Shown: positions 1 to 8,426, counted from the stretch's first letter. The stretch is 64,000 nt of DNA from Rhizorhabdus histidinilytica (GCF_900167915.1 NZ_FUYM01000011.1:124001-188000); one strand, 5' to 3'. A program made the numbers and translations. The notes: generated from the sequence alone by a model not told the origin.

Positions 1-1
1 C

Positions 2-904
2 AATTGGGGCCGCTGGGGCGACGACGACCAGATCGGCGCGGCCAACCTGCTGACGCCCGATGTGGTGAAGGCCGGCGCCGGCGCGGTCGCGCGGGGGCGG
101 GTGCTCAGCCTCAGCCTGCCGATCAAGGGATCGACGTCGAGCAACGCGCCCTGCACGGTGCCGCACCTGCGCGGCCGGCCGCTGCCGCAGCATTTCATGT
201 CGATCGACGGCGGCGACTATCTGGCCGGGGCGAAGCCGCCCGCCGGCCTGTCGATCGCCGACGACGCGCTGATCGTGTCGCCGCACGGCACCACCACGCA
301 CATGGACGCGCTATGCCACATGTGGAACGGCAGCCGCCTCTACAACGGCCATGACAGCGCGCGCATCCGCAGCTACGGCGCGCTCCGCTGCGGCATCGAG
401 CAGCTTCCGGGGATCGCGACCCGCGGCGTCTTCCTCGACGTCGCGCGCCATCGCGGCCGCGACATCCTCGACCCCGCCGACCGTATCACCGCCGCCGACC
501 TGGAGGCGATGTGCGCGGCCGCCGGTGTGACGATAGGGGCGGGCGACGCGGTGGTGCTGCGCACTGGCTGGACCAAGCAGTTCTACCGAAGCGCCGACAC
601 CTATTGGGGCGGCGAGCCGGGCCTCGCCACCGACGGTGCGCTGTGGCTGGCCGAACGCGATGTCGTCGCCGTCGCCGCCGACAACAGCGCGATCTGCGGC
701 CTCAATGCACAGGGCGGCGCGGACGAGGACCTCGACGGCGACATCCACATGATCTTCCTGTGGCGGCACGGCATCTACCTGATGGAGATGCTGTGGCTGG
801 AGGAGCTGGCCGAGGCCGCGCCCGCGACCTTCCAGTTCGTCGTCGCCCCGCTCAAGATCGTCGGCGGCACCGGCAGCCCGATCAACCCGCTGGCCATCCT
901 CTGA
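2..904 (+). CDS. Cyclase-family (kynurenine formamidase-like) hydrolase, 5' partial
   Basis: The reading frame is already open at base 2, so the start lies upstream of the window; about 300 residues are visible. The first residues read WGxxDQxGAANLLTP, the usual opening of PF04199 cyclase-family proteins. The metal-binding signature is seen as HGTTTHMDALCH near visible residues 94-105, a variant of the family HxGTHxDxxxH. Members are metal-dependent hydrolases acting on amides, lactones or cyclic products. It is followed after one base by a DUF35 gene and appears to head, or belong to, the plus-strand operon that runs to 6546. A gtg or Met codon near base 62 is internal, because the conserved N-terminal motif lies before it. 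The family is well supported; the substrate is not known. Confidence 0.85.
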   Translation, partial: NWGRWGDDDQIGAANLLTPDVVKAGAGAVARGRVLSLSLPIKGSTSSNAPCTVPHLRGRPLPQHFMSIDGGDYLAGAKPPAGLSIADDALIVSPHGTTTHMDALCHMWNGSRLYNGHDSARIRSYGALRCGIEQLPGIATRGVFLDVARHRGRDILDPADRITAADLEAMCAAAGVTIGAGDAVVLRTGWTKQFYRSADTYWGGEPGLATDGALWLAERDVVAVAADNSAICGLNAQGGADEDLDGDIHMIFLWRHGIYLMEMLWLEELAEAAPATFQFVVAPLKIVGGTGSPINPLAIL

Positions 905-905
905 C

Positions 906-1325
906 ATGGCCGCCAAACCGCTTCCCCAGCCGACCGAGCTGACTGCGCCCTATTGGCGCGCGGCGGCGGAGGGGCGGCTGGCGTTGCAGCATTGCCGGGG
1001 CTGCGGCCGCTGGATCCATTTTCCCGAGCCGCGCTGCGCCGAATGCGGGTCGGACGAGTTCGACTGGGACACGGTCTCGGGGCGCGGCACCGTCGCGACC
1101 TTCAGCGTCGTCCACCGCAGCTTCGTCGCGGGCTTCGACGGCGAGCCTTACGTCATCGCCTGGATCGACCTGCCCGAACAGCCGGGCCTGCGGGTCTTCG
1201 GCAACGTCACCGGCTGTGCGCCCGACGCGGTGCGGATCGGCATGGCGGTCGAGCTGTGGTTCGAGCGGCGCGGCGACATAGCGATGCCCAATTTCAGGAT
1301 GACCGAACGAGGGGAGCAGGAATGA
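906..1325 (+). CDS. DUF35 / OB-fold zinc-ribbon protein
   Basis: A protein of 139 residues with two Cys pairs, CRGC near residue 30 and CAEC near residue 44, forming the N-terminal rubredoxin-like zinc ribbon, followed by a beta-rich OB fold (TVATFSVVHRSF and the segment after it). The family is DUF35 (PF01796/PF12172). These proteins normally partner thiolases or aldolases acting on acyl-CoA substrates and are thought to help bind the CoA part. No thiolase gene is visible beside it; the next gene, overlapping by ATGA, is an acyl-CoA ligase. The missing partner may lie upstream of the window. Assignment to the family is firm, and the role here is inferred only. Confidence 0.85.
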   Translation: MAAKPLPQPTELTAPYWRAAAEGRLALQHCRGCGRWIHFPEPRCAECGSDEFDWDTVSGRGTVATFSVVHRSFVAGFDGEPYVIAWIDLPEQPGLRVFGNVTGCAPDAVRIGMAVELWFERRGDIAMPNFRMTERGEQE

Positions 1326-2872
1326 GCGCAAGGGCGCCCTACGGCAATTACGCGCATGCGGTACTGACCAACAACGCGGCCCGCACGCCCGATGACGTCG
1401 CGCTGGTCTATCGCGGCCAGAGCTACAGCTTCGACGCGCTCAACCGCCGGGTGAACCGCACCGCCAACGCGCTGCGCGCGCTGGGCGTCGAGCCGGGGCA
1501 GAAGGTCGCGTCGCTGCTCGGCGAGGCGCTGCACGTCGCCGAGACCTATTTCGCCGAGGCCAAGATCGGCGCGGTGATCGCCGCCTTCAATCCCTATTGG
1601 GCGCCCGACATGGTGGTGGAGATGGCGCGCCGGTCGAAGATCGACTGGCTGACCATCGACGCTCCCAACGCCAAGTTCGCCGAGACCGTCCGCGCCGAGC
1701 TGCCCGAGGTCAGGCTGATCGCGGTCGGCACCCGCATCGACGGCGCGGTGTCGCTCGACGACGCGCTCGCCCAGGCATCGGACGAGGAGCCGCCGCTCGG
1801 CGCCTTCTTCGACGACCCGATGGGCTTCTTCTACACGTCGGGCACGACCGGCACCTCGAAGGCGGTGGTCCACAGCCATTCGTCCTGCATCCAGATGAGC
1901 ACGGTGCTGTACGAGGTCGAGCGGTCGACGGACTCCGTCTGGGGATCGGGTCCAATTATCTGGGGCATCGGCTTCCCCTGCACGATCGGCGCGGCGTTCT
2001 ACGCCGGCATGAAGGTCGCCCTGGAGGACGATCTCGGCCCGGCGCGGCTGCTGGAGGCCGTTCAGCGCGAGCGCATCTCGCACATCACGATGATCCCCAG
2101 CCAATGGGCCGACATCCTCTCGAACCATCCGCACCAGGATTTCGACCTGTCGTCGCTCAAGGTGATCCTGCTCGGCGGCGAGCCGATCTCGCCCAACATC
2201 TTCTCGCGGCTGATGGAGCGGCTGCCCGGCCTGTCGCTCTACAGCTTCTATGGCCAGTCCGAAGGGCCCTATAACTGCGTCAACACGATCACCGAGGCGC
2301 ATCTGGCGGCGACGTCGGGCCGGGCGCGGGTGGGGCAGGCGGTGCGGACGATCGGCGCGAACGGCGAGCGTGTCGTCGGCGTGCCGGGCGAGATCGTCAT
2401 GACCGGCCCGCACCTGTTCCAGGGCTATGACGGCCAGCCCGACAAGACCGCCGAAGTGCTGAAGGACGGCTGGTTCCACACCGGCGACCTCGGCCTGATG
2501 GACGAGAGCGGCCGGCTGACGGTGCTCGGCCGCAAGGAGGACGCGATCAGCCGGGGCGGCCATTATCTGCGGCCGATCCAGATCGAGGACGTCGCCGGCA
2601 CGATCGAGGGCGTGGCCGAGGCCGGCGTCGCGGGCAGCCCGGCGGGCGCGCCCGAGCAGAAGATCATCCTCGCGGTCTCGCCCCAGCCTGGCGCCACGCT
2701 CGACGAGGCCGGGCTGCGCGCGCGGCTCGAGGCGCTGCTGCCGGCGGAGGCGATGCCGGACCTGATCGTCGTGGCCGACAGCCTGCCGCACGGCAATGAC
2801 GCCTCGGGCGGGCGCGGCAAGCTGCTGCGGCGCGAGATCCGCGCGCTTTACGAAGGCCGGCTCGCGGGATGA
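1322..2872 (+). CDS. AMP-forming acyl-CoA ligase
   Basis: A 516-residue ANL-superfamily ligase that would activate a carboxylic acid to its CoA thioester via an acyl-adenylate. The ATP-binding P-loop motif YTSGTTGTSKAVVHSH starts near residue 171. Later motifs are YGQSEG, GWFHTGDLG and GRKEDAISRGGHYL, where the last replaces the usual GGxNI/K stretch before the C-terminal domain. The start at 1322 gives an ATGA overlap with the DUF35 stop; a much longer open frame runs upstream but overlaps the DUF35 gene and carries no family similarity. Its neighbours suggest that it activates an intermediate made by the hydrolases of this operon. Substrate specificity cannot be read from the sequence. Confidence 0.88.
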   Translation: MSARAPYGNYAHAVLTNNAARTPDDVALVYRGQSYSFDALNRRVNRTANALRALGVEPGQKVASLLGEALHVAETYFAEAKIGAVIAAFNPYWAPDMVVEMARRSKIDWLTIDAPNAKFAETVRAELPEVRLIAVGTRIDGAVSLDDALAQASDEEPPLGAFFDDPMGFFYTSGTTGTSKAVVHSHSSCIQMSTVLYEVERSTDSVWGSGPIIWGIGFPCTIGAAFYAGMKVALEDDLGPARLLEAVQRERISHITMIPSQWADILSNHPHQDFDLSSLKVILLGGEPISPNIFSRLMERLPGLSLYSFYGQSEGPYNCVNTITEAHLAATSGRARVGQAVRTIGANGERVVGVPGEIVMTGPHLFQGYDGQPDKTAEVLKDGWFHTGDLGLMDESGRLTVLGRKEDAISRGGHYLRPIQIEDVAGTIEGVAEAGVAGSPAGAPEQKIILAVSPQPGATLDEAGLRARLEALLPAEAMPDLIVVADSLPHGNDASGGRGKLLRREIRALYEGRLAG

Positions 2873-4023
2873 CGGTGCGCGAGCGCATCGAGGGCCGCTG
2901 GGACCCGGCCTTCCGCCGGGTCGCCGACGCCTTCCTGGGCTTGTTCGACCCGGCCCGCGACGGCGCGACCGAGGTCGGCGCGGCGATGTGTCTGATCGTC
3001 GAGGGGCGGGTCGTCGCCCATATCTGGGGAGGGGTCGCCGACAGCGCGGGGACGCCGTGGCGGGCCGAGACCGCACCCTGCGTCTTCTCCTGCACCAAGG
3101 GCGTGGCGGCGAGCCTGTTCCACATCCTCGCCGAGAAGCACGGCGTCGACTATGACGCACCCGTCGCGCGCTGGTGGCCGGAGTTCGCGGCGGCCGGCAA
3201 GGCCGACATCAGCGTCCGCGAGCTGCTCGCCCACCAGGCCGGGCTCGGCCGGCTGCCCGATCCGGCGGCGCCGGGCCATGTCCTCGACTGGGATCGTGTC
3301 ACCACGGCGCTCGCCGCCGCACCGGCCTTCGGGACGCGCCCGCGCCGGTCGGGCTATCATGCGCTGACCTTCGGCTGGCTGATCGGCGAGCTGATGATGC
3401 GGATCGCCGGCGACGATCTCGACAGGCTGCTCGACCGCCATCTCAACGGACCGCTCGGCACCCGCTTCGCCTGGCGCGGTGCAGCGTTGCCCGCCGATCG
3501 GGTTGCGATGCTCGCCTCGGCCAATCCGGGCGCCCCGGTCTGGGCGACCGGCGGCGACCAGCAATTCGCCGGCATCACCTCGCTCGACGACTGGACCCTG
3601 CTGACGCCGGCGGTCGCCGCCTCGGCCGGCTGGCGCGCGGCCAACGGGCTCGGCGCTGGCGGCCATTCGGACGCGTTCAGCCTCGCCACCATCTATGCCG
3701 CGCTGATTGATCGCCACGCGCCGGTCCTGTCGCGCGAACGGCTCGCGATCGCCACCGCCGAGCAATATCGCGGCGAGGACGCGCTGCTCGGCAACGACGT
3801 CGCCTATGGGCTGGGCTACCAGTTGCCGGCGGGCGGCGTCTCGCTCGGCCATGTCGACCGGCCCGGCACGGCGCTGTTCGGCCACAAGGGCGCCTATGGA
3901 TCGATCGGCGTCGCCGATCCCGATCGCGGCTTCGCGCTCGGCTACGTCACCAATCTGTGCGGCGAGATGGGCGATCGCAGCCGCAACGGCGCGCTGCTCG
4001 ACGCGGCGCTGGCGTGCTTCTGA
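2869..4023 (+). CDS. Serine hydrolase, beta-lactamase/EstB fold
   Basis: A 384-residue protein of the class C beta-lactamase-like (PF00144) family. The catalytic SxxK tetrad is SCTK at residues 74-77, and a Tyr motif (GYHALTFGW) lies near residue 163. It ends with the usual family segment GHKGAYGSIGVADP, equivalent to the HxG third motif. No signal peptide is evident, so it probably acts in the cytoplasm as an esterase, lactonase or amidase, not as a beta-lactamase. Its ATG overlaps the ligase stop by four bases, indicating translational coupling. Family call is confident; substrate unknown. Confidence 0.85.
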   Translation: MTVRERIEGRWDPAFRRVADAFLGLFDPARDGATEVGAAMCLIVEGRVVAHIWGGVADSAGTPWRAETAPCVFSCTKGVAASLFHILAEKHGVDYDAPVARWWPEFAAAGKADISVRELLAHQAGLGRLPDPAAPGHVLDWDRVTTALAAAPAFGTRPRRSGYHALTFGWLIGELMMRIAGDDLDRLLDRHLNGPLGTRFAWRGAALPADRVAMLASANPGAPVWATGGDQQFAGITSLDDWTLLTPAVAASAGWRAANGLGAGGHSDAFSLATIYAALIDRHAPVLSRERLAIATAEQYRGEDALLGNDVAYGLGYQLPAGGVSLGHVDRPGTALFGHKGAYGSIGVADPDRGFALGYVTNLCGEMGDRSRNGALLDAALACF

Positions 4024-4040
4024 CATAAGAGGAGGGGACG

Positions 4041-4970
4041 ATGCGCATCTCGATGGCGCTGGGCCTGAACCAGTTCGACAATCCGGCCGAGTTCATGTCG
4101 GTCGCGGCGATCGCCGAGATGGCGCAGGCGCTGGAGACGGCGGGGATCGACGCCTGCTACGTCACCGATCATCCCGCGCCCGCGCAGGCCTGGCTCGCGG
4201 CGGGCGGCCATTCGGCGCTCGATCCCTTCGTCCAGCTCACCGCCGTTGCGGCGGTCAGCACGAAGCTGAAGCTCCACAGCCAGATCGTCGTGCTGCCCTA
4301 TCGCAACCCCTTCCTCACCGCCAAGGCGGCGGCCAGCCTCGACGTGATCTCGGGCGGGCGGATGATCATGGGCGTCGGCGTCGGCTATATGAAGGCAGAG
4401 TTCGCGGCGCTGGGCGTCCCGTTCGAGAAGCGTGGCGCCCTGGTCGACGAAGCGTTGCAGGCGATGAAGCTTGCCTGGACCGGAGAGCCGGTCAGCTTCA
4501 CCGGCCATGCCTTCGACGCGCAGGACGTGCAGCTCCTGCCGCTGCCGGTCCAGCGGCCGCATCCGCCGATCTGGTGCGGCGGCAACAGCGAGAAGGCGAT
4601 CCGCCGCGCCGTCACCTGGTGCGACGGCTGGGCGCCCTTCCCGGCGCGGGGCAAGCTCAGCGCGATCACCGGCACCGACCAGCTCACCTCGGTCGCCGAG
4701 CTCGCCGACAAGATCGCCTTTGCCAGGGAGCTGTGCGCCGAGCAGGGGCGGACCCGGCCGTTCGACGTCTGCATGGTGCCGTTCGACATGACCCTCTACA
4801 ACGGCACCCGCCTCAACGCGCAGGCGATCATCGACCAGCTGGAGGAACTGGCGGCGGCCGGGGTGACGTGGAGCGCGGTCGCGCTGCCGCAGAACGACCG
4901 CGGCCAATATGTCGAGAACGTCCTGTGGTTCGGGGAGGAGGTGCTGGCCCGGATCGGCGGCCGGGCATGA
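4041..4970 (+). CDS. LLM-class flavin-dependent oxidoreductase
   Basis: A 309-residue luciferase-like monooxygenase (PF00296) preceded by a strong ribosome binding site, GAGGAGGGGACG directly before ATG. Typical family segments include YVTDHPAP, the LDVISGGRMIMGVGVGYM region around residue 110, and RPHPPIWCGGNSEKAIRRA. The order and spacing resemble the subgroup usually called F420-dependent (TIGR03619-like), although many proteobacterial members use FMNH2. It probably hydroxylates or oxidatively cleaves an intermediate of this operon. It lies 17 bases after the serine hydrolase and overlaps the next gene by ATGA. Cofactor and substrate are uncertain. Confidence 0.85.
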   Translation: MRISMALGLNQFDNPAEFMSVAAIAEMAQALETAGIDACYVTDHPAPAQAWLAAGGHSALDPFVQLTAVAAVSTKLKLHSQIVVLPYRNPFLTAKAAASLDVISGGRMIMGVGVGYMKAEFAALGVPFEKRGALVDEALQAMKLAWTGEPVSFTGHAFDAQDVQLLPLPVQRPHPPIWCGGNSEKAIRRAVTWCDGWAPFPARGKLSAITGTDQLTSVAELADKIAFARELCAEQGRTRPFDVCMVPFDMTLYNGTRLNAQAIIDQLEELAAAGVTWSAVALPQNDRGQYVENVLWFGEEVLARIGGRA

Positions 4971-5776
4971 CCGCGCCCATCGACGACCGGCCGGTGCCGG
5001 ATATCCGGCTGGGCGGCATGCTGTTCTCGCTCGCCCAGCCCGATCCGGGTTGGGAGCGCCATTTCCACCGCTGGTACGAGCGCGACCATTTCTACGCGGG
5101 GTGCATGGCCGGGGCTGGCTTCTTCGCCGGCCGCCGCTGGCTCGCCACCCGCGCGATGCGGGCCGAGCGCTTTCCCGAGACGACGCCGGTCGCCGACGAC
5201 ATCCGCGACGGGAGCTTCCTCGTCACCTATTGGGTGCTGGGCGAGCGGCTCGACGAGACAATCATCTGGTCGGTCGATCAGGTGCTCCGGCTGCACCGGC
5301 AGGGCCGGATGGAGGCGCCCCGCCGCAACATCTCGACCGGCTATTACCGCTATGCCGGCGGCGCCTTCCGCGACGAGGACGGGGTGCCGGCCGAACTCGC
5401 GCTCGACCATGGCTATCCGGGCGCCATGGCCATCATGGTCGACGCGGCTGAGGATGGCGACGCGGTCGCCGACTGGCTGCGTGACGATGTCCTGCCGGGG
5501 CTGATCGCTGGAACGGCGGTGCCGATGGCGCTGTGCTTCCGGCCGGTGCCGCTGCCCGACAATGCGCCGGGCAACGTCGCGCGGCCCGACCCCGCCTATT
5601 TCCGGCAGCGGGTGCTGGTGCTCGCCTTCTTCGACACGCCGCCGCCGACCGACTGGGACGCGGTGCCGCGCGCCGTCGAGGCCGCGCTACAGGCGGCCGG
5701 GCGTGGCGCGCTCGTCTTTGCCGGCCATTTCATCCCCACGGTGCCCGGCACCGATACCCATGTGGACCAGCTATGA
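4967..5776 (+). CDS. Unrecognised protein, possible two-fold EthD-like barrel
   Basis: A 269-residue protein whose family I do not recognise. The start at 4967 gives an ATGA overlap with the LLM gene; the longer open frame upstream is antisense-like noise across two other genes. The N-terminal half contains PGWERHFHRWYERDHFYAG, a pattern seen in ferredoxin-like dimeric alpha-beta barrel proteins (EthD/NIPSNAP type), and the C-terminal half has a second beta-rich segment (RVLVLAFFDTPPPTDW). This suggests a tandem barrel that might bind a small hydrophobic intermediate or catalyse an isomerisation or decyclisation. Overlap on both sides shows it is an integral member of the operon. The function is not known. 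Confidence 0.7.
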   Translation: MTAPIDDRPVPDIRLGGMLFSLAQPDPGWERHFHRWYERDHFYAGCMAGAGFFAGRRWLATRAMRAERFPETTPVADDIRDGSFLVTYWVLGERLDETIIWSVDQVLRLHRQGRMEAPRRNISTGYYRYAGGAFRDEDGVPAELALDHGYPGAMAIMVDAAEDGDAVADWLRDDVLPGLIAGTAVPMALCFRPVPLPDNAPGNVARPDPAYFRQRVLVLAFFDTPPPTDWDAVPRAVEAALQAAGRGALVFAGHFIPTVPGTDTHVDQL

Positions 5777-6546
5777 CCGATCGTCTCTTTCCCGAAGGCG
5801 CCACGCTCCTGTTCGGCGGCAGCGGCGGGCTCGGCGGAGCGGTTGCCCTCGAATTCGCCCGCGCCGGCAGCGCGGTGGCGCTCGGCTATCGCGGCAACCG
5901 CGAGAAGGCCGAGGCGATGGCGGCCGAGATCGCGGCCGCCGGGGTCGAGGCCAGCACCGTCCAGGCCGACCTCACCGACCGCGCCAGCGTCGAGGCCGCG
6001 ATCGCCGCGGCGGTCGAGCGGCACGGCCGGGTCCACAGCATCGTCTTCGCCGCCGGCCCGCTGGTCCCGCAAATCTACATGTCGCAGGTGACGCCTGAGC
6101 AGTGGAAGGCCGCCTTCGCGATCGAGGTCGATGGCTTCTTCAACGTGGTGCAGGCCGCTCTGCCTCATTTCCGCGCGGCGGGCGGCGGCTCCTTCGTCCA
6201 TATCGGATCGGCCGGCGACCGGCTGTGGCCGGGCAAGGACGGCCTGTCGGTGGTGCCCAAGGCCGCCAACGAGGCGCTGGTGCGCGGCATCGCGCGCGAG
6301 GAGGGCCGCTTCGGCATCCGCGCCAATTCAGTGCTGGTCGGGGTGATCGCCGGGGGCATGTTCGACAAGCTCGACGCGATCGGCCATTTCGACGAGGCGT
6401 GGAAGGAGGCGACCCAGAAGTCGCTCTCGATCAAGCGCTACGGCAAGCCGGCCGAGATCGGCCACGCCGCGGTGTTCCTTGCGTCGGACCGCGCCGCCTA
6501 TGTCACCGGCGAGCAGATTTCGGTGTCCGGCGGCTTCGGGGTCTGA
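5773..6546 (+). CDS. Atypical short-chain dehydrogenase/reductase lacking the catalytic Tyr
   Basis: A 257-residue SDR overlapping the previous gene by ATGA. The nucleotide-binding glycine motif is FGGSGGLGGA near residue 14 and the C-terminal segment YVTGEQISVSGGFGV is typical of classical SDRs. A catalytic-type Ser is present in IGSAGDRLW. The expected YxxxK is replaced by SVVPK, so the Lys is kept but the Tyr is a Ser. That makes ordinary keto/alcohol redox chemistry doubtful; it may be a divergent reductase, an isomerase, or use another proton donor. It is the last gene of the first plus-strand operon and is followed by an inverted repeat. Confidence 0.82.
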   Translation: MTDRLFPEGATLLFGGSGGLGGAVALEFARAGSAVALGYRGNREKAEAMAAEIAAAGVEASTVQADLTDRASVEAAIAAAVERHGRVHSIVFAAGPLVPQIYMSQVTPEQWKAAFAIEVDGFFNVVQAALPHFRAAGGGSFVHIGSAGDRLWPGKDGLSVVPKAANEALVRGIAREEGRFGIRANSVLVGVIAGGMFDKLDAIGHFDEAWKEATQKSLSIKRYGKPAEIGHAAVFLASDRAAYVTGEQISVSGGFGV

Positions 6547-6559
6547 GGACCCTTTTCCC

Positions 6560-6653
6560 GTCATCCCGGCGAAAGCCGGGATCTCCCTTCTTTTCCTCCT
6601 TCGTCTCCCCGAACACGGGAAAGGCAGGGAGATCCCAGCTTTCGCTGGGATGA
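6560..6653. repeat. REP-like inverted repeat pair between convergent genes
   Basis: Two inverted copies of a roughly 27-base unit face each other: the first at 6560-6588 contains TCATCCCGGCGAAAGCCGGG, the second at 6626-6653 contains its near-complement, with ATCCCAGCTTTCGCTGGGAT at its core. Each unit is itself a small hairpin. They sit between the stop of the SDR (6546) and the stop of the alpha/beta hydrolase (6672), so they may act as a bidirectional terminator. A single further copy of the unit is at 8403-8426. Confidence 0.8.
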
Positions 6654-6671
6654 CGAGATGGGGAGAGCTTC

Positions 6672-7562
6672 CTAAGGCCAGGCCGACAGCAGCCCGTTGA
6701 CCGCCGCGACGAACGCCAGCGGGTGATCGATCATGATGTGGTGGCCCGCGTCGGGCACCGTCGCGATCGGAGTGAAGCGGGGACGGAGCTCGCGGATGCG
6801 GTCGGCGGCGTCGTCGGCCATGATCTGGGTCTCGCCGCCCAGGATGAAGGCGATCGGCACGTCGGCGGACGCCAGCAATTCCAGCACGTCGGGCTCGCGG
6901 TCGAGCCGGCTCCACATCGAGAAGTCGAAGCGCCAGCGCCAGCCGGGCCGGTCGCCGCCCTGCTCGACGATCGACCGCTCGGCGACATAGTCGCGGACGA
7001 AGGCGGGGGCGTCGCGGTCGGGCGGCACGAAGCGGAAGCGCGCCAGCGCCTCCTCGCGCGTCGCGAAGATCGGCGAAGGGCGGCTCGAATAGACGAAATT
7101 CTCGACCACGCCGGGGGCGGGAAATCCGCCGGTGTCGATCAGGACCAGCGCCGACAGCGCCTCGGGCATCTCGGCGGCGACGACCAGCGACGGGTGGCCG
7201 CCGAAGCTGTGCGCCATCCAGATCGGCGGGACCGGCCCGTCGAGCAGCCCCGTCTCCCGCGCGACCGCGACCGCCTCGCGCGCGAAGCCGTGGATCGAAT
7301 AGCGTTCGCGCCAGTCGGACCGACCCATCCCCGACCAGGAGAAGGCGACCACCCGATAGCGGTCGGCGAACATCGGTGCGATGAAGCTCCACCAGTCGGC
7401 ATGCGCCGCGCCGCCGTGGAGCAGGAACAGCCCGGGGTTCGCCGGATCGCCCCAGGCCAATGTCTCGATGGTCGCGCCCTCGGCCCGCACCGTCCCGCGT
7501 TCAGGGGGGCAGGCGAGCGCGTCGCGGAACCAGGCCGGTCCGGCCGCTGCTGTCGATGTCAT
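6672..7562 (-). CDS. Alpha/beta-fold hydrolase
   Basis: A 296-residue alpha/beta hydrolase (Abhydrolase_1). Visible elements are the oxyanion segment LFLLHGGAAHADWW near residue 49, the nucleophile elbow AHSFGGHPS (SxGG, a variant of GxSxG), a later Asp in the LGGETQI/ADDAADR region and the catalytic His in DAGHHIMIDHP. The start at 7562 is chosen because the family N-terminus begins there; the open frame extends 88 codons further only by overlapping the cupin gene. It is last in the minus-strand series amidohydrolase, TauD, cupin, hydrolase. It could cleave an ester, lactone or C-C bond; substrate unknown. Confidence 0.85.
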   Translation of the reverse strand: MTSTAAAGPAWFRDALACPPERGTVRAEGATIETLAWGDPANPGLFLLHGGAAHADWWSFIAPMFADRYRVVAFSWSGMGRSDWRERYSIHGFAREAVAVARETGLLDGPVPPIWMAHSFGGHPSLVVAAEMPEALSALVLIDTGGFPAPGVVENFVYSSRPSPIFATREEALARFRFVPPDRDAPAFVRDYVAERSIVEQGGDRPGWRWRFDFSMWSRLDREPDVLELLASADVPIAFILGGETQIMADDAADRIRELRPRFTPIATVPDAGHHIMIDHPLAFVAAVNGLLSAWP

Positions 7563-7578
7563 TCGCTGGATGGCCGGA

Positions 7579-8286
7579 TCAGGCGGCCTGCTTGCCGAAC
7601 GCCGCGAGCACCGCGACGACGCCCTCGTCGCCCGCGACCACCGGGGCAAACGCTTCGCCCTCACCGGCCCACAGGCAGGATTTGGGGCCATAGACCTGGC
7701 CGTCGACCTCGGCGCTGCCGGAGATGACCAGCAGGAAGCGGCCATGGCTCGCCTCGGCGGGGAAGGCGAGGGCCTCGCCTGGCGCGGCGCTGAGCCGATA
7801 GGCGCCGACTCCGTCGGGCTGGGCAAAGATGGGGGCGATGCCCGCCGCTGCTTCGGCCGCCTCGTCGACCTCGCCCATCAGCATCCGCCGCTTCGACCCG
7901 CTGGTGTGGCGTGCCTCGCGCAGCAGCTTCGCCTCGGCCGGCATCTGGTGATAGCTGGTGGTCGAAACCGGCCGCAGCGTGAAATAGGCATAGCCTTGCT
8001 CGGTCGCGATGATCGGGCCGTAGGTCGTATAGGCGTCGGTATAGTGGATCGATCCGGGGTGCAGCTCGAAGCGGCCGAGCTTCGCATTGCCCTCGACGAA
8101 GATCTGGAACTGATCGACGGCATGGAAATGGCCGGGGATGACGTGGCCGGCGCCCGCGCGGACCAGGAAGGCCTGCGGCGTGTCGCTGTCGATCTGTCGC
8201 TCGCCGATGAAGTCGGTCGCGCTTGCCACCCCGTCGCTCTGAACGCGGTTCGCCGCCATCGCCTGCTCGAGAGTCGCGCCGATCAT
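7579..8286 (-). CDS. Two-domain cupin protein
   Basis: A 235-residue protein beginning MIGATLEQAM after a strong ribosome binding site (GGAGGGACAGG before ATG). The first cupin domain shows GHVIPGHFHAVDQFQIFVEG near residues 47-66, with two His of the metal site, and a second beta-barrel segment (FPAEASHGRFLLVISGSAEV) lies near residue 180. It could be a metal-dependent dioxygenase, isomerase or non-enzymatic sensor. It stands 152 bases downstream of the TauD gene, and that gap carries an operator-like palindrome at 8322-8339, so it may have its own promoter. The same neighbourhood (amidohydrolase, TauD, cupin) recurs at 18960-22124. Confidence 0.78.
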   Translation of the reverse strand: MIGATLEQAMAANRVQSDGVASATDFIGERQIDSDTPQAFLVRAGAGHVIPGHFHAVDQFQIFVEGNAKLGRFELHPGSIHYTDAYTTYGPIIATEQGYAYFTLRPVSTTSYHQMPAEAKLLREARHTSGSKRRMLMGEVDEAAEAAAGIAPIFAQPDGVGAYRLSAAPGEALAFPAEASHGRFLLVISGSAEVDGQVYGPKSCLWAGEGEAFAPVVAGDEGVVAVLAAFGKQAA

Positions 8287-8321
8287 CCTGTCCCTCCATT
8301 CCTTATTAGAGGTAGAATTAT

Positions 8322-8339
8322 AGCAAGCGACTGGTTGGT
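8322..8339. promoter_or_regulatory. Candidate operator, family A (TetR-like palindrome)
   Basis: AGCAAGCGACTGGTTGGT matches 14 of 18 positions of the palindrome ACCAAGCGATCGCTTGGT shared by six other sites in the window. It lies 36 bases upstream of the cupin start on the minus strand, where a repressor would block transcription. Confidence 0.55.
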
Positions 8340-8402
8340 TCAAGCCCAGCCGCCCGATCCGTGTCATTGCCTTCCTGCGACCAACGCGACAATGAAGAAG
8401 GG

Positions 8403-8426
8403 AGATCCCAGCTTCTGCTGGGATGA
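8403..8426. repeat. Single REP-like unit
   Basis: A solitary copy of the unit found twice at 6560-6653, with core ATCCCAGCTTCTGCTGGGAT. It lies just beyond the TauD stop codon at 8439 and may protect or terminate that transcript. Confidence 0.7.

Noticed and set aside
1148-3160. A 670-codon minus-strand open frame opposite the ligase
   Set aside because: Low-complexity Arg/His/Asp-rich translation and no family signal; the plus-strand genes it overlaps are well supported and coupled.
2869-4023. The serine hydrolase as an antibiotic-resistance beta-lactamase
   Set aside because: It lacks a signal peptide and sits coupled inside a catabolic operon; the fold is shared with many esterases.
6560-6653. 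Apparent short coding tails such as VIPAKAGIS and IPAFAGMT read through the repeat
   Set aside because: These are well-known spurious translations of this type of hairpin repeat, not protein sequence.
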